From an uncultured Bacteroidota bacterium (lineage in GTDB: Bacteria > Bacteroidota > Bacteroidia > Bacteroidales > P3), in NCBI GenBank assembly GCA_902784865.1, contig CACZWL010000020.1:1-39017 (forward strand): a DNA stretch of 39,017 bases, in the 5' to 3' direction. Both the position numbers and the translations under genes were made by a program. How positions within the stretch are numbered: the first letter of the stretch is position 1; each line of letters starts with the position of its first letter. The notes beneath the pieces are model-generated. The model saw only the letters and a program-made list of their open reading frames with translations, made no database searches and was not told the origin of the DNA. Positions 1 to 8,176 of this stretch are shown here, in pieces.

Positions 1-46
1 AGGCCAAAATCGCGAATTGCAATTTTTTAACTATAATTTAACATTT

Positions 47-99
47 CGCCCCCTCCCCTACCGACCACCTGCCATGGTCGAAGAGAGGAAGAAGAGGGT
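47..99 (-). repeat. Intergenic polypyrimidine/G-rich repeat, copy A
   Basis: Read on the minus strand, this stretch has a pyrimidine tract (CCCTCTTCTTCCTCTCTTCG), then ATGGCAGG, then a G-rich tail (GGGGAGGGGG). The same order occurs near 5120, 12181, 27321 (minus) and, more diverged, 36931. It lies just past the terminator of the secreted coiled-coil gene and in the same sense as that gene. Bases 1-46 hold no gene I can support. Function unknown. Confidence 0.7.
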
Positions 100-139
100 G
101 GTTCCTAGGCGCTGGCCGACAGCGGTTTATGTATATACG

Positions 140-176
140 AAAACGGGCCCCGCGGCGATCGCGGGGCCCGTTTTTT
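140..176. terminator. Strong bidirectional intrinsic terminator
   Basis: A near-perfect hairpin pairs 140-154 with 160-174 around a five-base loop; the core is CGGGCCCCGC with its complement. T6 follows on the plus strand (171-176) and T4 on the minus strand (140-143). It sits 20 bases past the stop of the minus-strand gene ending at 196, so it probably ends that transcript and may also stop transcripts from the other side. Confidence 0.85.
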
Positions 177-195
177 GCGGTAGGCTGACGACGGC

Positions 196-930
196 TTATT
201 CGGTCAGGCGGCGGTATTTCTCGACCTCGGCTTCGACCTTTTTGACCTGCTCCTGGGCCTCTTCTATCTTCTTCTGGGCGGAGCCTTTCTGGTCTTCGGA
301 CTTCTTTATGCTGCTTTCGAGCGACTTGATGTCGTTCTCGGCATCGGCGATTTTCGACTTGTAGCCTTCGATATCCTTCTTCTTGCCGGCGATTTTGTCC
401 TGGTCCTTCTTGATGCTCTTCTCGAGGTCGGCCAGGTCGCCCTCGGCGTTCTTGAGGGCTTTCTGGGCTTTCTCGAGGTTCTTCTGCTCGGCTTCCATGT
501 TCTGGGCGGCCTCATAGCGGGCGACATACTGCGGGAAGCCCTCCATGAACTTGCGCACGTTGTTCTGCATGGCCTCGTGGTCGACGGTCATATTCTTGGG
601 GATGACGCAGACGGTGAGCTCGGTGCTGCGGTCATTCTTCTTGCCTTTCTCCTCCATTTTGAAGTAGAAGTCGACGGGTTCGGCCGAGAGGTCGGCGAAG
701 ACCTGGTTGAGGCAGGCGGTGAAAGGTTTGGCCTTCGAGGTCTTGAGCTTTGCCTCCTTCAGGCGTTTCTCCATAGCGCTTTCGGCGAGCTTCAGTTCCT
801 TGTCGATGCTGACGGTGTAGCCGTTGGCGGTGGTGTTCTCGATTTGCACGGTCGTGACCTGCACGTTCTGTGCCAGCACGCTGCCCATGAAAGCCACGGC
901 GGCGGCGAAGGTAAGCATTTTCTTCATCAT
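196..930 (-). CDS. Secreted coiled-coil protein of unknown function
   Basis: The 244-residue protein starts with a signal peptide (MMKKML, a hydrophobic stretch, cleavage expected after SVLAQ near residue 21), so it should be exported to the periplasm or beyond. Residues about 25-140 form a small globular part I do not recognise. Residues about 145-240 are rich in K, E, D and A with heptad-like spacing, which indicates a long coiled coil ending in EVEKYRRLTE. There is no lipobox, sorting domain or enzyme motif. The gene is divergent from dnaE and has its own terminator. The second Met is an equally good start. Codon use resembles the neighbouring GC-rich genes. A structural or scaffold role in the envelope is possible but is only a guess from the coiled coil. 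Confidence 0.85.
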   Translation of the reverse strand: MMKKMLTFAAAVAFMGSVLAQNVQVTTVQIENTTANGYTVSIDKELKLAESAMEKRLKEAKLKTSKAKPFTACLNQVFADLSAEPVDFYFKMEEKGKKNDRSTELTVCVIPKNMTVDHEAMQNNVRKFMEGFPQYVARYEAAQNMEAEQKNLEKAQKALKNAEGDLADLEKSIKKDQDKIAGKKKDIEGYKSKIADAENDIKSLESSIKKSEDQKGSAQKKIEEAQEQVKKVEAEVEKYRRLTE

Positions 931-983
931 AAGTCTATGTTTTTTAATGAGTTAATAATCCTTGATTACATATTTATCTGATG

Positions 984-1017
984 CAAAGGTACATAAAATA
1001 TTTCAATGGCGGACAAA
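984..1017 (-). promoter_or_regulatory. Promoter of the coiled-coil gene
   Basis: On the minus strand TACCTTTG (984-991) matches the Bacteroidota -7 element TAnnTTTG, and TTTG at 1014-1017 is a possible -33 box. The spacer of 22 bp is slightly long. The predicted leader is about 50 bases. Confidence 0.55.
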
Positions 1018-1059
1018 AAAATAGTTTTCAACAATCGGCCACGGTAGCGAAAAAAAGCG

Positions 1060-1067
1060 TATCTTTG
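1060..1067 (+). promoter_or_regulatory. Promoter -7 element of dnaE
   Basis: TATCTTTG matches TAnnTTTG. It is preceded by TAGCG, an A run and GCG. Nearly the same arrangement precedes the gene at 21408, differing mainly by one A in the run. No exact TTTG box is visible at -33. This position puts transcription start near 1073, which rules out the longer reading frame that opens at 981. Confidence 0.7.
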
Positions 1068-1133
1068 CACCGCGGACCTCCCACGAGGGACGCTCGCTTA
1101 TCGTTTATTATCAACACACAACGCACCGCGCCT

Positions 1134-4100
1134 ATGCCTCAGTTCACCCACCTCCACGTGCACTCGCACTACTCCATGCTCGACGGCATGTCGAAAATCC
1201 CCGACCTCATAGCCAAGGCCAAGCGCTGCGGCATGTACAGCCTGGCCCTCACCGACCACGGCAACATGTACGGCATCAAGGACCTCCTCGACACCGTCGA
1301 CAAAGAAAACGGCAAAGTCAAGGCGCGCATCAAAGAGCTGGAAGCCAAGATCAAGGAGGTGGAAGAAGCCTACAGCAACACCACCCTCCCCGAAGGCACC
1401 CCCGACCTCAGCGCCCTGCGCGAAGAGCTGGAGCAGACGCGGCGGCAGATCTTCAAGCCCATCGTCGGCACCGAAGCCTACTGCGCCCGCCGCACCCTCT
1501 ACGACAAAGACGGCAACCTGCGCGAAGTCAACCCCGAAAACGGCCGCAGCCGCATCGTCGACCGCTCCGGCTACCACCTCATCCTCCTGGCAAAGAACCT
1601 CCGCGGCTACCACAACCTCTGCAAACTGGCCTCCATAGCCTACATCGACGGCTTCTACGACCGCCCCCGCATCGACCACAACGTGCTGGAGCAACACCGC
1701 GAAGGCCTCATCGTCTGCTCCGCATGCCTCGGCGGCGAGATACCCCAACTCATCCTCAAAGGCGACCTCGAGGGAGCCGAACGCGCCGTCCTCTGGTTCA
1801 AAGAACGCTTCGGCGACGACTACTACATCGAACTCATGCGTCACCGCACCGACAAACCCAACGCCAACACCGACACCTACCGCCAGCAGATGAAGGTCGA
1901 ACCACACCTCATCGCCCTCGCACGCAAGCACGGCATCAAACTCATAGCCACCAACGACGCCCACTTCGTCGAAGAAGAGCACGGCGACGCCCACGACCAC
2001 CTCATCTGCCTCGCCACCCAGAAAGACTACGACGACCCCAACCGCATGCACTACACCAAGCAGGAATGGCTCAAAAGCCCCGACGAGATGGCCGCCGCAT
2101 TCGCCGACCTCCCCGAAGCGCTGGAGAACACCATGGAAGTCGCCGCCAAAGTCGAAGCCTACAGCATCGACTCCGACCCCCTCATGCCCATGTTCCCCAT
2201 ACCCGAAACCTTCGGCCGCGAAGAGGACTGGCGCTCTCGATACTCCGAAGAAGACCTCTTCAACGAATTCACCCGCAACGACAAAGGCGAGGTCGTCATG
2301 GACCAGGCCTCCGCCGAAAAGAAAATCAAAAAACTCGGCGGCTATGACAAACTATACCGCATAAAATTCGAAGCCGACTACCTGGAACACCTCGTATGGG
2401 AAGGAGCCCACAAACGCTACGGCGCCGACCTCACCGAGGAACAGCAGGAACGCATCCGCTTCGAGCTCCACACCATCAAGACCATGGGCTTCCCGGGCTA
2501 CTTCCTCATCGTCAGCGACTACATACGGGCCGCCCGCGAAGAGCTGGGCGTCAGCGTCGGCCCCGGCCGCGGCTCCGCCGCAGGCTCCGTCGTAGCCTAC
2601 TGCCTATGGATCACCGACCTCGACCCGCTGCGCTACGACCTCCTCTTCGAACGCTTCCTCAACCCCGACCGCATCTCGCTGCCCGATATCGACGTCGACT
2701 TCGACGACGCCGGGCGCGAGCTGGTCCTCGACTGGGTCACACAGAAATACGGCAAAGAACGCGTGGCCCACATCATCACCTACGGCACCATGGCCACCAA
2801 AAGCTCCATCGCCGACGTAGGCCGTGTGGAGAAAATCCCCCTCTCGGAAGTCAATAGACTCAAGAGCTATATCCCCGACCGCGGCTTCCCCGACAACGTG
2901 AAAGACGAGAAAGGCAAGTCGCCGAAGGTAAACCTCAAGAACTGCTACAAGTACGTACCCGAGCTGAAAGCCATCATGGAAGGGCCCGACGAGAAGATGA
3001 AGCAGATGCTCACCTACGCCTCCGAACTGGAGGACACCAACCGGCAGGTGGGCATACACGCCTGCGGCGTCATCATAGGCTCGCAGGACCTGACCAACAT
3101 CGCCCCGGTGTGCGTCATCGACAACCAGCTGGTCACCCAGTACGACGGCCATGTCGTCGAGACCGTGGGCCTCATCAAGATGGACTTCCTCGGGCTGAAG
3201 AACCTCACCATCATCAAGAACTGCGTGGCCATGCTCAAGAAGGGGCGCGGCATCGACGTCGATGTGGACCACCTGCCGCTCGACGACGAGCTGACCTACA
3301 AGCTCTTTTGCGAGGGCAACACGGTGGGTGTGTTCCAGTTCGAGTCGGCCGGCATGCAGAAGTACCTGCGCGAGCTGCAGCCCCACGTCATCGATGACCT
3401 CATCGCCATGAACGCCCTCTACCGCCCGGGCCCCATGGACTATATCCCCGACTTCATCGACCGCAAGCAGGGTCGCAAGCCGGTGGAATACGACATACCG
3501 GTGATGGAGAAGTACCTCAAGGACACCTACGGCATCACCGTCTACCAGGAGCAGGTCATGCTCCTGAGCCGCCTGCTGGCCGACTTCACGCGCGGCCAGA
3601 GCGACACCCTGCGCAAGGCCATGGGCAAGAAGCAGATCGACAAGATGAACGAGCTGGAGGTGCTCTTCTACGAAGGCGGCGAAAAGAACGGCCACCCCCG
3701 CGAAAAACTGAAGAAGATATGGGAGGACTGGAAGAAATTCGCCTCCTACGCCTTCAACAAGAGCCACGCCGCCTGCTACTCGTGGGTGGCCTACCAGACG
3801 GCCTACCTCAAGGCCAACTACCCGGCCGAATACATGGCCGCCGTCATGACCTCGGCGCAGACCGACATCAGCCGCGTGCGCGAGCTGATGGACGACTGCC
3901 GCCGCCAGGGCGTCGAGGTGGCTGCCCCCTCGGTCAACCACTCGCAGATGGACTTCGCCGTCGACCAGGACGGCAAGATACGCTTCGGACTGCAGGCCAT
4001 CAGCGGCATGGGCGAGGCGGCCAGCAGCGTCATCATCGCCGAGCGCGAGAAGAACGGCCCCTTCAAAGACATCTTCGACTTCCTCAAGCGCGTCGACATG

Positions 4101-5030
4101 CACTCGGTCAACAAGAAAAACATGGAGGTCCTGGTCAAGGCCGGCGCCTTCGACGGCGTGGGCACCATGCACCGCGCGCAGTACTTCTACAAGGAGAACG
4201 ACCTCGAGACCACCCCCACCTACCTCGACCAGCTCGTCCGCTGGGCCATCCGCAAGCAGGACGGCGCCGCGTCGAACCAAATGTCCATCTTCAGCATGAG
4301 CGAGGAACTGGCCGAAGAGGCCCACCCGCCGATACCCGACGCCACGCCCTGGACCAACATCGAGCGCTGCCGCTACGAAAAGGAGGTCGTCAGCACCTAC
4401 CTCAGCGGCCACCCGCTGGACGACTACCGCTTCGAAGTGAAGGCCTACACCAACATCGGAGTCGACCAGCTGAACAACCTCGAAGCCCTCGACGGACGCG
4501 AGGTCAAGTTCGCCGGCATGGTCTCCGGCGTCAAGGAGATGGTGTCGAAAAAAGGCGACCCCTTCGGCAACATGATGCTCGACGACTACAGCGGCAGCTA
4601 CGAACTCAAACTCTTCGGCCAAGAGTATACCGACTTCCGCAACTTCTTCATCGACAACACTTTCATCTACTGCCGCGGCGTGGTGCGCACCAGTCGCTAC
4701 ACCGACAAGAAGTCGGGCCTCGAGAAGACCTTCACCAAACTCAAGATTACCAGCATGATGCCGCTCGGCGGCGTGATGGACAAATACACCGCGCAGCTGG
4801 GCTTCAACATCCGGCTGGGCGACGTCAACGAGGCCTTCTGCCTTGAGCTGCAGCGCCTTGCCAAGGTCCACAAGGGCAACGTGCCCCTGCGCGCCGTCGT
4901 GCTCGACCCCGAGCGCAACCTGCAGCTCACCATGTCGTCGCAGGACCTCCGCGTCAGCGCCCACGACATCATCCCCGAGCTGGCGAACCTCCCCGGCGTC
5001 TTCGACGTGAAACCCATCGCGAAATCATAG
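1134..5030 (+). CDS. dnaE: DNA polymerase III subunit alpha
   Basis: This is the replicative polymerase catalytic subunit (1298 residues from ATG 1134). The N-terminal PHP domain begins HLHVHSHYSMLDG, with TDHGNMYG following. It carries a charged helical insertion at about residues 60-105, as in Bacteroidota DnaE. The polymerase core shows GPGRGSAAGS and PDIDVDFDD, which includes catalytic aspartates. Further on are ALYRPGPMDYIPDFI, YQEQVM and FNKSHAACYSWVAYQTAYLK, then the (HhH)2 region and an OB fold near residues 1120-1200. Length is normal for the family. ATG 1134 is chosen because the upstream in-frame extension would run through the promoter at 1060. The gene stands alone, with a terminator 37 bases downstream. 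No frameshift or missing motif was seen. Confidence 0.97.
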   Translation: MPQFTHLHVHSHYSMLDGMSKIPDLIAKAKRCGMYSLALTDHGNMYGIKDLLDTVDKENGKVKARIKELEAKIKEVEEAYSNTTLPEGTPDLSALREELEQTRRQIFKPIVGTEAYCARRTLYDKDGNLREVNPENGRSRIVDRSGYHLILLAKNLRGYHNLCKLASIAYIDGFYDRPRIDHNVLEQHREGLIVCSACLGGEIPQLILKGDLEGAERAVLWFKERFGDDYYIELMRHRTDKPNANTDTYRQQMKVEPHLIALARKHGIKLIATNDAHFVEEEHGDAHDHLICLATQKDYDDPNRMHYTKQEWLKSPDEMAAAFADLPEALENTMEVAAKVEAYSIDSDPLMPMFPIPETFGREEDWRSRYSEEDLFNEFTRNDKGEVVMDQASAEKKIKKLGGYDKLYRIKFEADYLEHLVWEGAHKRYGADLTEEQQERIRFELHTIKTMGFPGYFLIVSDYIRAAREELGVSVGPGRGSAAGSVVAYCLWITDLDPLRYDLLFERFLNPDRISLPDIDVDFDDAGRELVLDWVTQKYGKERVAHIITYGTMATKSSIADVGRVEKIPLSEVNRLKSYIPDRGFPDNVKDEKGKSPKVNLKNCYKYVPELKAIMEGPDEKMKQMLTYASELEDTNRQVGIHACGVIIGSQDLTNIAPVCVIDNQLVTQYDGHVVETVGLIKMDFLGLKNLTIIKNCVAMLKKGRGIDVDVDHLPLDDELTYKLFCEGNTVGVFQFESAGMQKYLRELQPHVIDDLIAMNALYRPGPMDYIPDFIDRKQGRKPVEYDIPVMEKYLKDTYGITVYQEQVMLLSRLLADFTRGQSDTLRKAMGKKQIDKMNELEVLFYEGGEKNGHPREKLKKIWEDWKKFASYAFNKSHAACYSWVAYQTAYLKANYPAEYMAAVMTSAQTDISRVRELMDDCRRQGVEVAAPSVNHSQMDFAVDQDGKIRFGLQAISGMGEAASSVIIAEREKNGPFKDIFDFLKRVDMHSVNKKNMEVLVKAGAFDGVGTMHRAQYFYKENDLETTPTYLDQLVRWAIRKQDGAASNQMSIFSMSEELAEEAHPPIPDATPWTNIERCRYEKEVVSTYLSGHPLDDYRFEVKAYTNIGVDQLNNLEALDGREVKFAGMVSGVKEMVSKKGDPFGNMMLDDYSGSYELKLFGQEYTDFRNFFIDNTFIYCRGVVRTSRYTDKKSGLEKTFTKLKITSMMPLGGVMDKYTAQLGFNIRLGDVNEAFCLELQRLAKVHKGNVPLRAVVLDPERNLQLTMSSQDLRVSAHDIIPELANLPGVFDVKPIAKS

Positions 5031-5067
5031 CCTCACAGGCAGCAGTTTTTTCCGAAAAAAACCGAAA

Positions 5068-5099
5068 AACGGGCCAAAATCGCATGATTTTGGCCCGTT
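5068..5099 (+). terminator. Intrinsic terminator after dnaE
   Basis: A 14-bp perfect stem (5068-5081 with 5086-5099) closes a GCAT loop, with core GGGCCAAAATC. A short T-rich stretch follows. It lies 37 bases past the dnaE stop and about 20 bases before repeat copy B. Confidence 0.8.
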
Positions 5100-5119
5100 G
5101 ATTTTCAGCCGTTTAGATG

Positions 5120-5170
5120 TATCCTCTTCTTCCCCTCTTCTTCCTCTCTAGGGGAAGGGTAGGGAGGCCC
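5120..5170 (+). repeat. Intergenic polypyrimidine/G-rich repeat, copy B
   Basis: TATCCTCTTCTTCCCCTCTT is followed by a second CTTCCTCTC run and the G-rich tail GGGGAAGGGTAGGGAGG. It is in the dnaE sense, after the dnaE terminator and before the promoter of the AT-rich island. The ATGGCAGG part seen in copies A, C and D is not preserved here. Confidence 0.65.
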
Positions 5171-5194
5171 GTGGCAAAGGGGTGGAAAAATAAA

Positions 5195-5226
5195 TTTGGC
5201 AGGGTGGGAAAATCTGCGTATTTTTG
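5195..5226 (+). promoter_or_regulatory. Promoter of the AT-rich three-gene island
   Basis: TTTG at 5195-5198 and TATTTTTG at 5219-5226, separated by 20 bp, match the Bacteroidota consensus. Transcription should start near 5232, giving a leader of about 60 bases to ATG 5293. The three genes that follow overlap, so this promoter probably drives all of them. Confidence 0.75.
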
Positions 5227-5292
5227 CAGGCGCAAATATAAATTTTGCCACGTAGAAAGACTCACAGAACGATTGTAAATTTAATAATAGTT

Positions 5293-7488
5293 ATGAATTA
5301 TCAAGCCGCTATACAAATGTCCATGCCCAAAAAAGAACTGGAATCATTTGATGTTAATGAAAGTAATGCTTCCAATGTGCTGGAAATAGGAATAAAGCAT
5401 CGCGATGCTGGACACTACAAAGAAGCTGTAAAATGTTTTGAAATAGCATCAAATCAAGGCAATGTAAAAGGTATGTATAGCCTTGCACTATGCTACCAGA
5501 ATGGGGAAGGAGTGGAAAAGGATGAGAAAAAGGCATTTCAATTATTTTTGAAGGCTTCAGACATGGGTGATGAAAATGCTCAATTCCAACTGGCAGAGTG
5601 CTATTATTATGGTAAAGGTACAGAAATGGATGGAGAAAGAGCTCAAGAATTATACTTGAAAACCGCGAATCTTGGCAATAAAGTGGCTCAATTTATGGTT
5701 GCTTGTTATTTCATGTACAACCATGTAAGTTCTTTCTTCGCCACTATTAGCAGACGAGATACAGTAAGGGCTTTTAATTGGTTCCTGAAATCTGCTGAAC
5801 AAGGGTATCACCCTGCACAAAGAAGAATAGGCGCTTTCTATGAATCAGGTACAGATCCTTGTGTCAGAAATCTTGAGAAATCCCAGTACTGGTATTTGAA
5901 AGCTGCGGAACAGGGAAATGGAAGAGCCTTATTTGCACTTGGTAGAATATATGCCAATGGCATTGATGAAATTACTCCAGATTTTTCCCAAGCATTCAAA
6001 TACTATTTAATGTCGGCGGAAAAAGGACTGTCTGTAGCGCAGTATAGAACGGGAGTGTGCTATCTTTACGGAAAAGGCATTGCTAAAGATACTGAAGAAG
6101 CCAAGAACTGGCTTACTTTAGCTGCAAATCAAAACCACAAGATGGCAAAAATAATGTTGGATGCAATGGATAATGATGGTGAAGAAGAACAATTAGACCC
6201 GCTGAAGGCAAGTTATCGAGAACTTGCATTTGCAGAAATTGATGAATATGGGGTACTTTATAGTCAGGATGGGAAAAAATTGTTGAGGTATAGTATGGAG
6301 GAGTCGTCTCCTACTGGTTGGGACGGTGAGACAAATATGGGGGACATTGAACCCGAATTTGGGAATCAAAAGATTCAATGTTTAACGAACTATGCCGTAA
6401 AAGAAGGGACGGAGGTAATATGTGACGATGCTTTTTCGGGGTGCGAAGCCATTAATACTATCACGCTTCCCAAAACAATAATGCAAATTGGAAGACGGGC
6501 TTTTTTCGACTGCGTTAATTTAGAGACCATAGGCATTCAGGAAGGTGTTCAAAATATTGGGGATTTTGCCTTTAAAGGGTGTGTGAATTTACAGGGCATA
6601 ACACTCCCATCCACAATTAGATGGATTGGACGGGATGCATTTCATGGTGTTCAGAATATCATTTCTCAAACAAGTGAATACATTGTTATGGAAGATTGTC
6701 TTTATAGTAAAGATATGAAGACACTGATTTGCTTCTTTCAGAATGGTCGGTGTGATTTGGATATACCACAAGGAGTTGAAATTATCGAAGAGGATGCCTT
6801 TGAAGGTTCTTGTATCAGAGAGGTAGTTTTACCAACTTCCTTAAAAGAAATTAAAGATTGTGCATTTTCGAATTGCAAACAATTACATGAGATATTCATC
6901 CCCCAATCTGTTAAAAAAATAGGCGCAGCATGTTTCTGTGCCTGCACCTCTTTGGTTTCAGTACATTTACCTGACAATTTATTGGTGATAGCAGTAGATT
7001 TATTTTATGGATGCACGAGCCTAAACAATATTTCCATTCCCAACGGTGTTAAAGAAATCTGTACACGTTCTTTTTTTAATACAAATATCAAACGTCTAAC
7101 ATTTCCACCTTATTTGGAAAAAATACATGGAGATTCGCTTGGACATTCTCCAATCACGGAAATTACATCATACTCCAATAATTTCTTTATAAAAGATAAG
7201 GCTGTGTATGGGAATAATGGAAAAACCATTGTTTTGTATTATGGGAAAGACGAAAAGTTTATTGTGCCTGATGGAGTTGAAGAAATAGCTGATTTCGCTT
7301 TTTCTTATGCGTATAGTATTCGAGAATTTACGATTCCATCGTCAATTAAAAGAATAGGAAAATATGTCTTAGATGGAACCCTTCCTCAGAAAATACTTGT
7401 TCCCTCTTCTGTTATATCAATGGTGAGGGAGAGTTTGCCAAACTATTACTTAAATAATATTTTCGAATTAAGCAATGATAGTGATTGA
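5293..7488 (+). CDS. Sel1-repeat / BspA-type LRR protein, first gene of the conflict-like island
   Basis: The 731-residue protein has no signal peptide or membrane segment, so it is probably cytoplasmic. Residues about 30-300 are Sel1-like (SLR/TPR) repeats, seen as recurring A...G...AQ...YYYGKG patterns such as ALCYQNGEGV and GVCYLYGKGI. After a linker, residues about 370-725 are BspA-type leucine-rich repeats (LRR_5) of the form AFSGC..INTITLP..I..IG. Both repeat types are protein-binding scaffolds, so a sensor or adaptor role is inferred. ATG 5293 is preferred over the TTG at 5245, which adds 16 residues close to the transcription start. The next gene starts 14 bases before this stop. Base composition and codon use (many AAA, AAT, ATA, TTA) are clearly more AT-rich than dnaE, suggesting horizontal gain. 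Confidence 0.85.
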   Translation: MNYQAAIQMSMPKKELESFDVNESNASNVLEIGIKHRDAGHYKEAVKCFEIASNQGNVKGMYSLALCYQNGEGVEKDEKKAFQLFLKASDMGDENAQFQLAECYYYGKGTEMDGERAQELYLKTANLGNKVAQFMVACYFMYNHVSSFFATISRRDTVRAFNWFLKSAEQGYHPAQRRIGAFYESGTDPCVRNLEKSQYWYLKAAEQGNGRALFALGRIYANGIDEITPDFSQAFKYYLMSAEKGLSVAQYRTGVCYLYGKGIAKDTEEAKNWLTLAANQNHKMAKIMLDAMDNDGEEEQLDPLKASYRELAFAEIDEYGVLYSQDGKKLLRYSMEESSPTGWDGETNMGDIEPEFGNQKIQCLTNYAVKEGTEVICDDAFSGCEAINTITLPKTIMQIGRRAFFDCVNLETIGIQEGVQNIGDFAFKGCVNLQGITLPSTIRWIGRDAFHGVQNIISQTSEYIVMEDCLYSKDMKTLICFFQNGRCDLDIPQGVEIIEEDAFEGSCIREVVLPTSLKEIKDCAFSNCKQLHEIFIPQSVKKIGAACFCACTSLVSVHLPDNLLVIAVDLFYGCTSLNNISIPNGVKEICTRSFFNTNIKRLTFPPYLEKIHGDSLGHSPITEITSYSNNFFIKDKAVYGNNGKTIVLYYGKDEKFIVPDGVEEIADFAFSYAYSIREFTIPSSIKRIGKYVLDGTLPQKILVPSSVISMVRESLPNYYLNNIFELSNDSD

Positions 7489-8176
7489 GTCTAAACGAAG
7501 AAGGTCTGATACCCTACTAGACAAATATCCGAATGCTGTCTTTGCGGATGTAACTAGCCAATCATTGTATTTGGGATTACGTCAATTGAGCCCATTTTAT
7601 CCCTGGGGAGGAATACCTGTCAGTTATTCCCCGGGAATAACTGCAACATGTGTAGAGGCTGTATGGCAGGGTCTAAAAGTGTTTGAATCAATAGATGTCG
7701 ATGAAACATTATTTCTTAATGATACAATGAAGGGATTGAAGCGCACAACTAGTAAATATGGCAGAGTTTTAGGGCATAGAAAAGGAGTTCACGGAGATAC
7801 ATTGCTTGGATATTTGGAAGCTCGCAAAAAAATATACATTCCAACTTACAAATGGATGTTAGAGCATAAGGCCTACAAAACCATTCAGTTATTTAGGCAA
7901 TTTTGTGTTGAAAACCCAGACAAAACCATTGTTCTTTTAGATTATCAAGCCAATTGTGATATTGAGGATTTACGAAAACCTCTCTCTCACGCTTTTTTAT
8001 GTAAAGCCTATATAGAAGGTATTTATCCATACGAAGATGTAATATTTGAGAAGACAGTACAACACTATTACTGTGGGAGGAAAGTTGTCCAATGGACAAC
8101 AACCGAGCGGCAGTACAAACAATTACCAGTACTGGAACAAATAGACAACCAGTTAAATTTGGATTTCGATGAATAG
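7475..8176 (+). CDS. Possible NADAR-like protein; candidate antitoxin
   Basis: The 233-residue cytoplasmic protein is not one I recognise with certainty. Residues about 40-75 read LSPFYPWGGIPV, a short gap, then EAVWQGLKVFE. This is reminiscent of the S.F.P...V....T.E...Q..K signature of NADAR/YbiA ADP-ribose-processing enzymes. TTSKYGRVLGHRKG follows at about 90-103, where YbiA-type proteins have a GR motif, then a mostly helical C-terminal half. The similarity is distant and is my inference. It is supported by the neighbour: the next gene, overlapping by 8 bases, encodes a DarT-like ADP-ribosyltransferase, and DarT/NADAR pairs are known toxin-antitoxin systems. Upstream it overlaps the Sel1/LRR gene by 14 bases. 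Composition is AT-rich like both neighbours. If the NADAR reading is wrong, it remains a conserved-looking unknown partner protein. Confidence 0.8.
   Translation: MIVIESKRRRSDTLLDKYPNAVFADVTSQSLYLGLRQLSPFYPWGGIPVSYSPGITATCVEAVWQGLKVFESIDVDETLFLNDTMKGLKRTTSKYGRVLGHRKGVHGDTLLGYLEARKKIYIPTYKWMLEHKAYKTIQLFRQFCVENPDKTIVLLDYQANCDIEDLRKPLSHAFLCKAYIEGIYPYEDVIFEKTVQHYYCGRKVVQWTTTERQYKQLPVLEQIDNQLNLDFDE

Noticed and set aside
981-1133. Longer dnaE reading frame starting at 981
   Set aside because: It would be translated through the promoter at 1060-1067; ATG 1134 gives the family start with HLHVHSHYS.
2604-4964. 786-residue reverse-strand frame under dnaE
   Set aside because: Low-complexity, Val/Asp/Glu-rich translation typical of a GC-rich antisense shadow; dnaE is unmistakable on the other strand.
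5245-5292. TTG start for the Sel1/LRR protein
   Set aside because: It lies about 13 bases after the expected transcript start and adds 16 basic residues not needed by the repeats; ATG 5293 is preferred.
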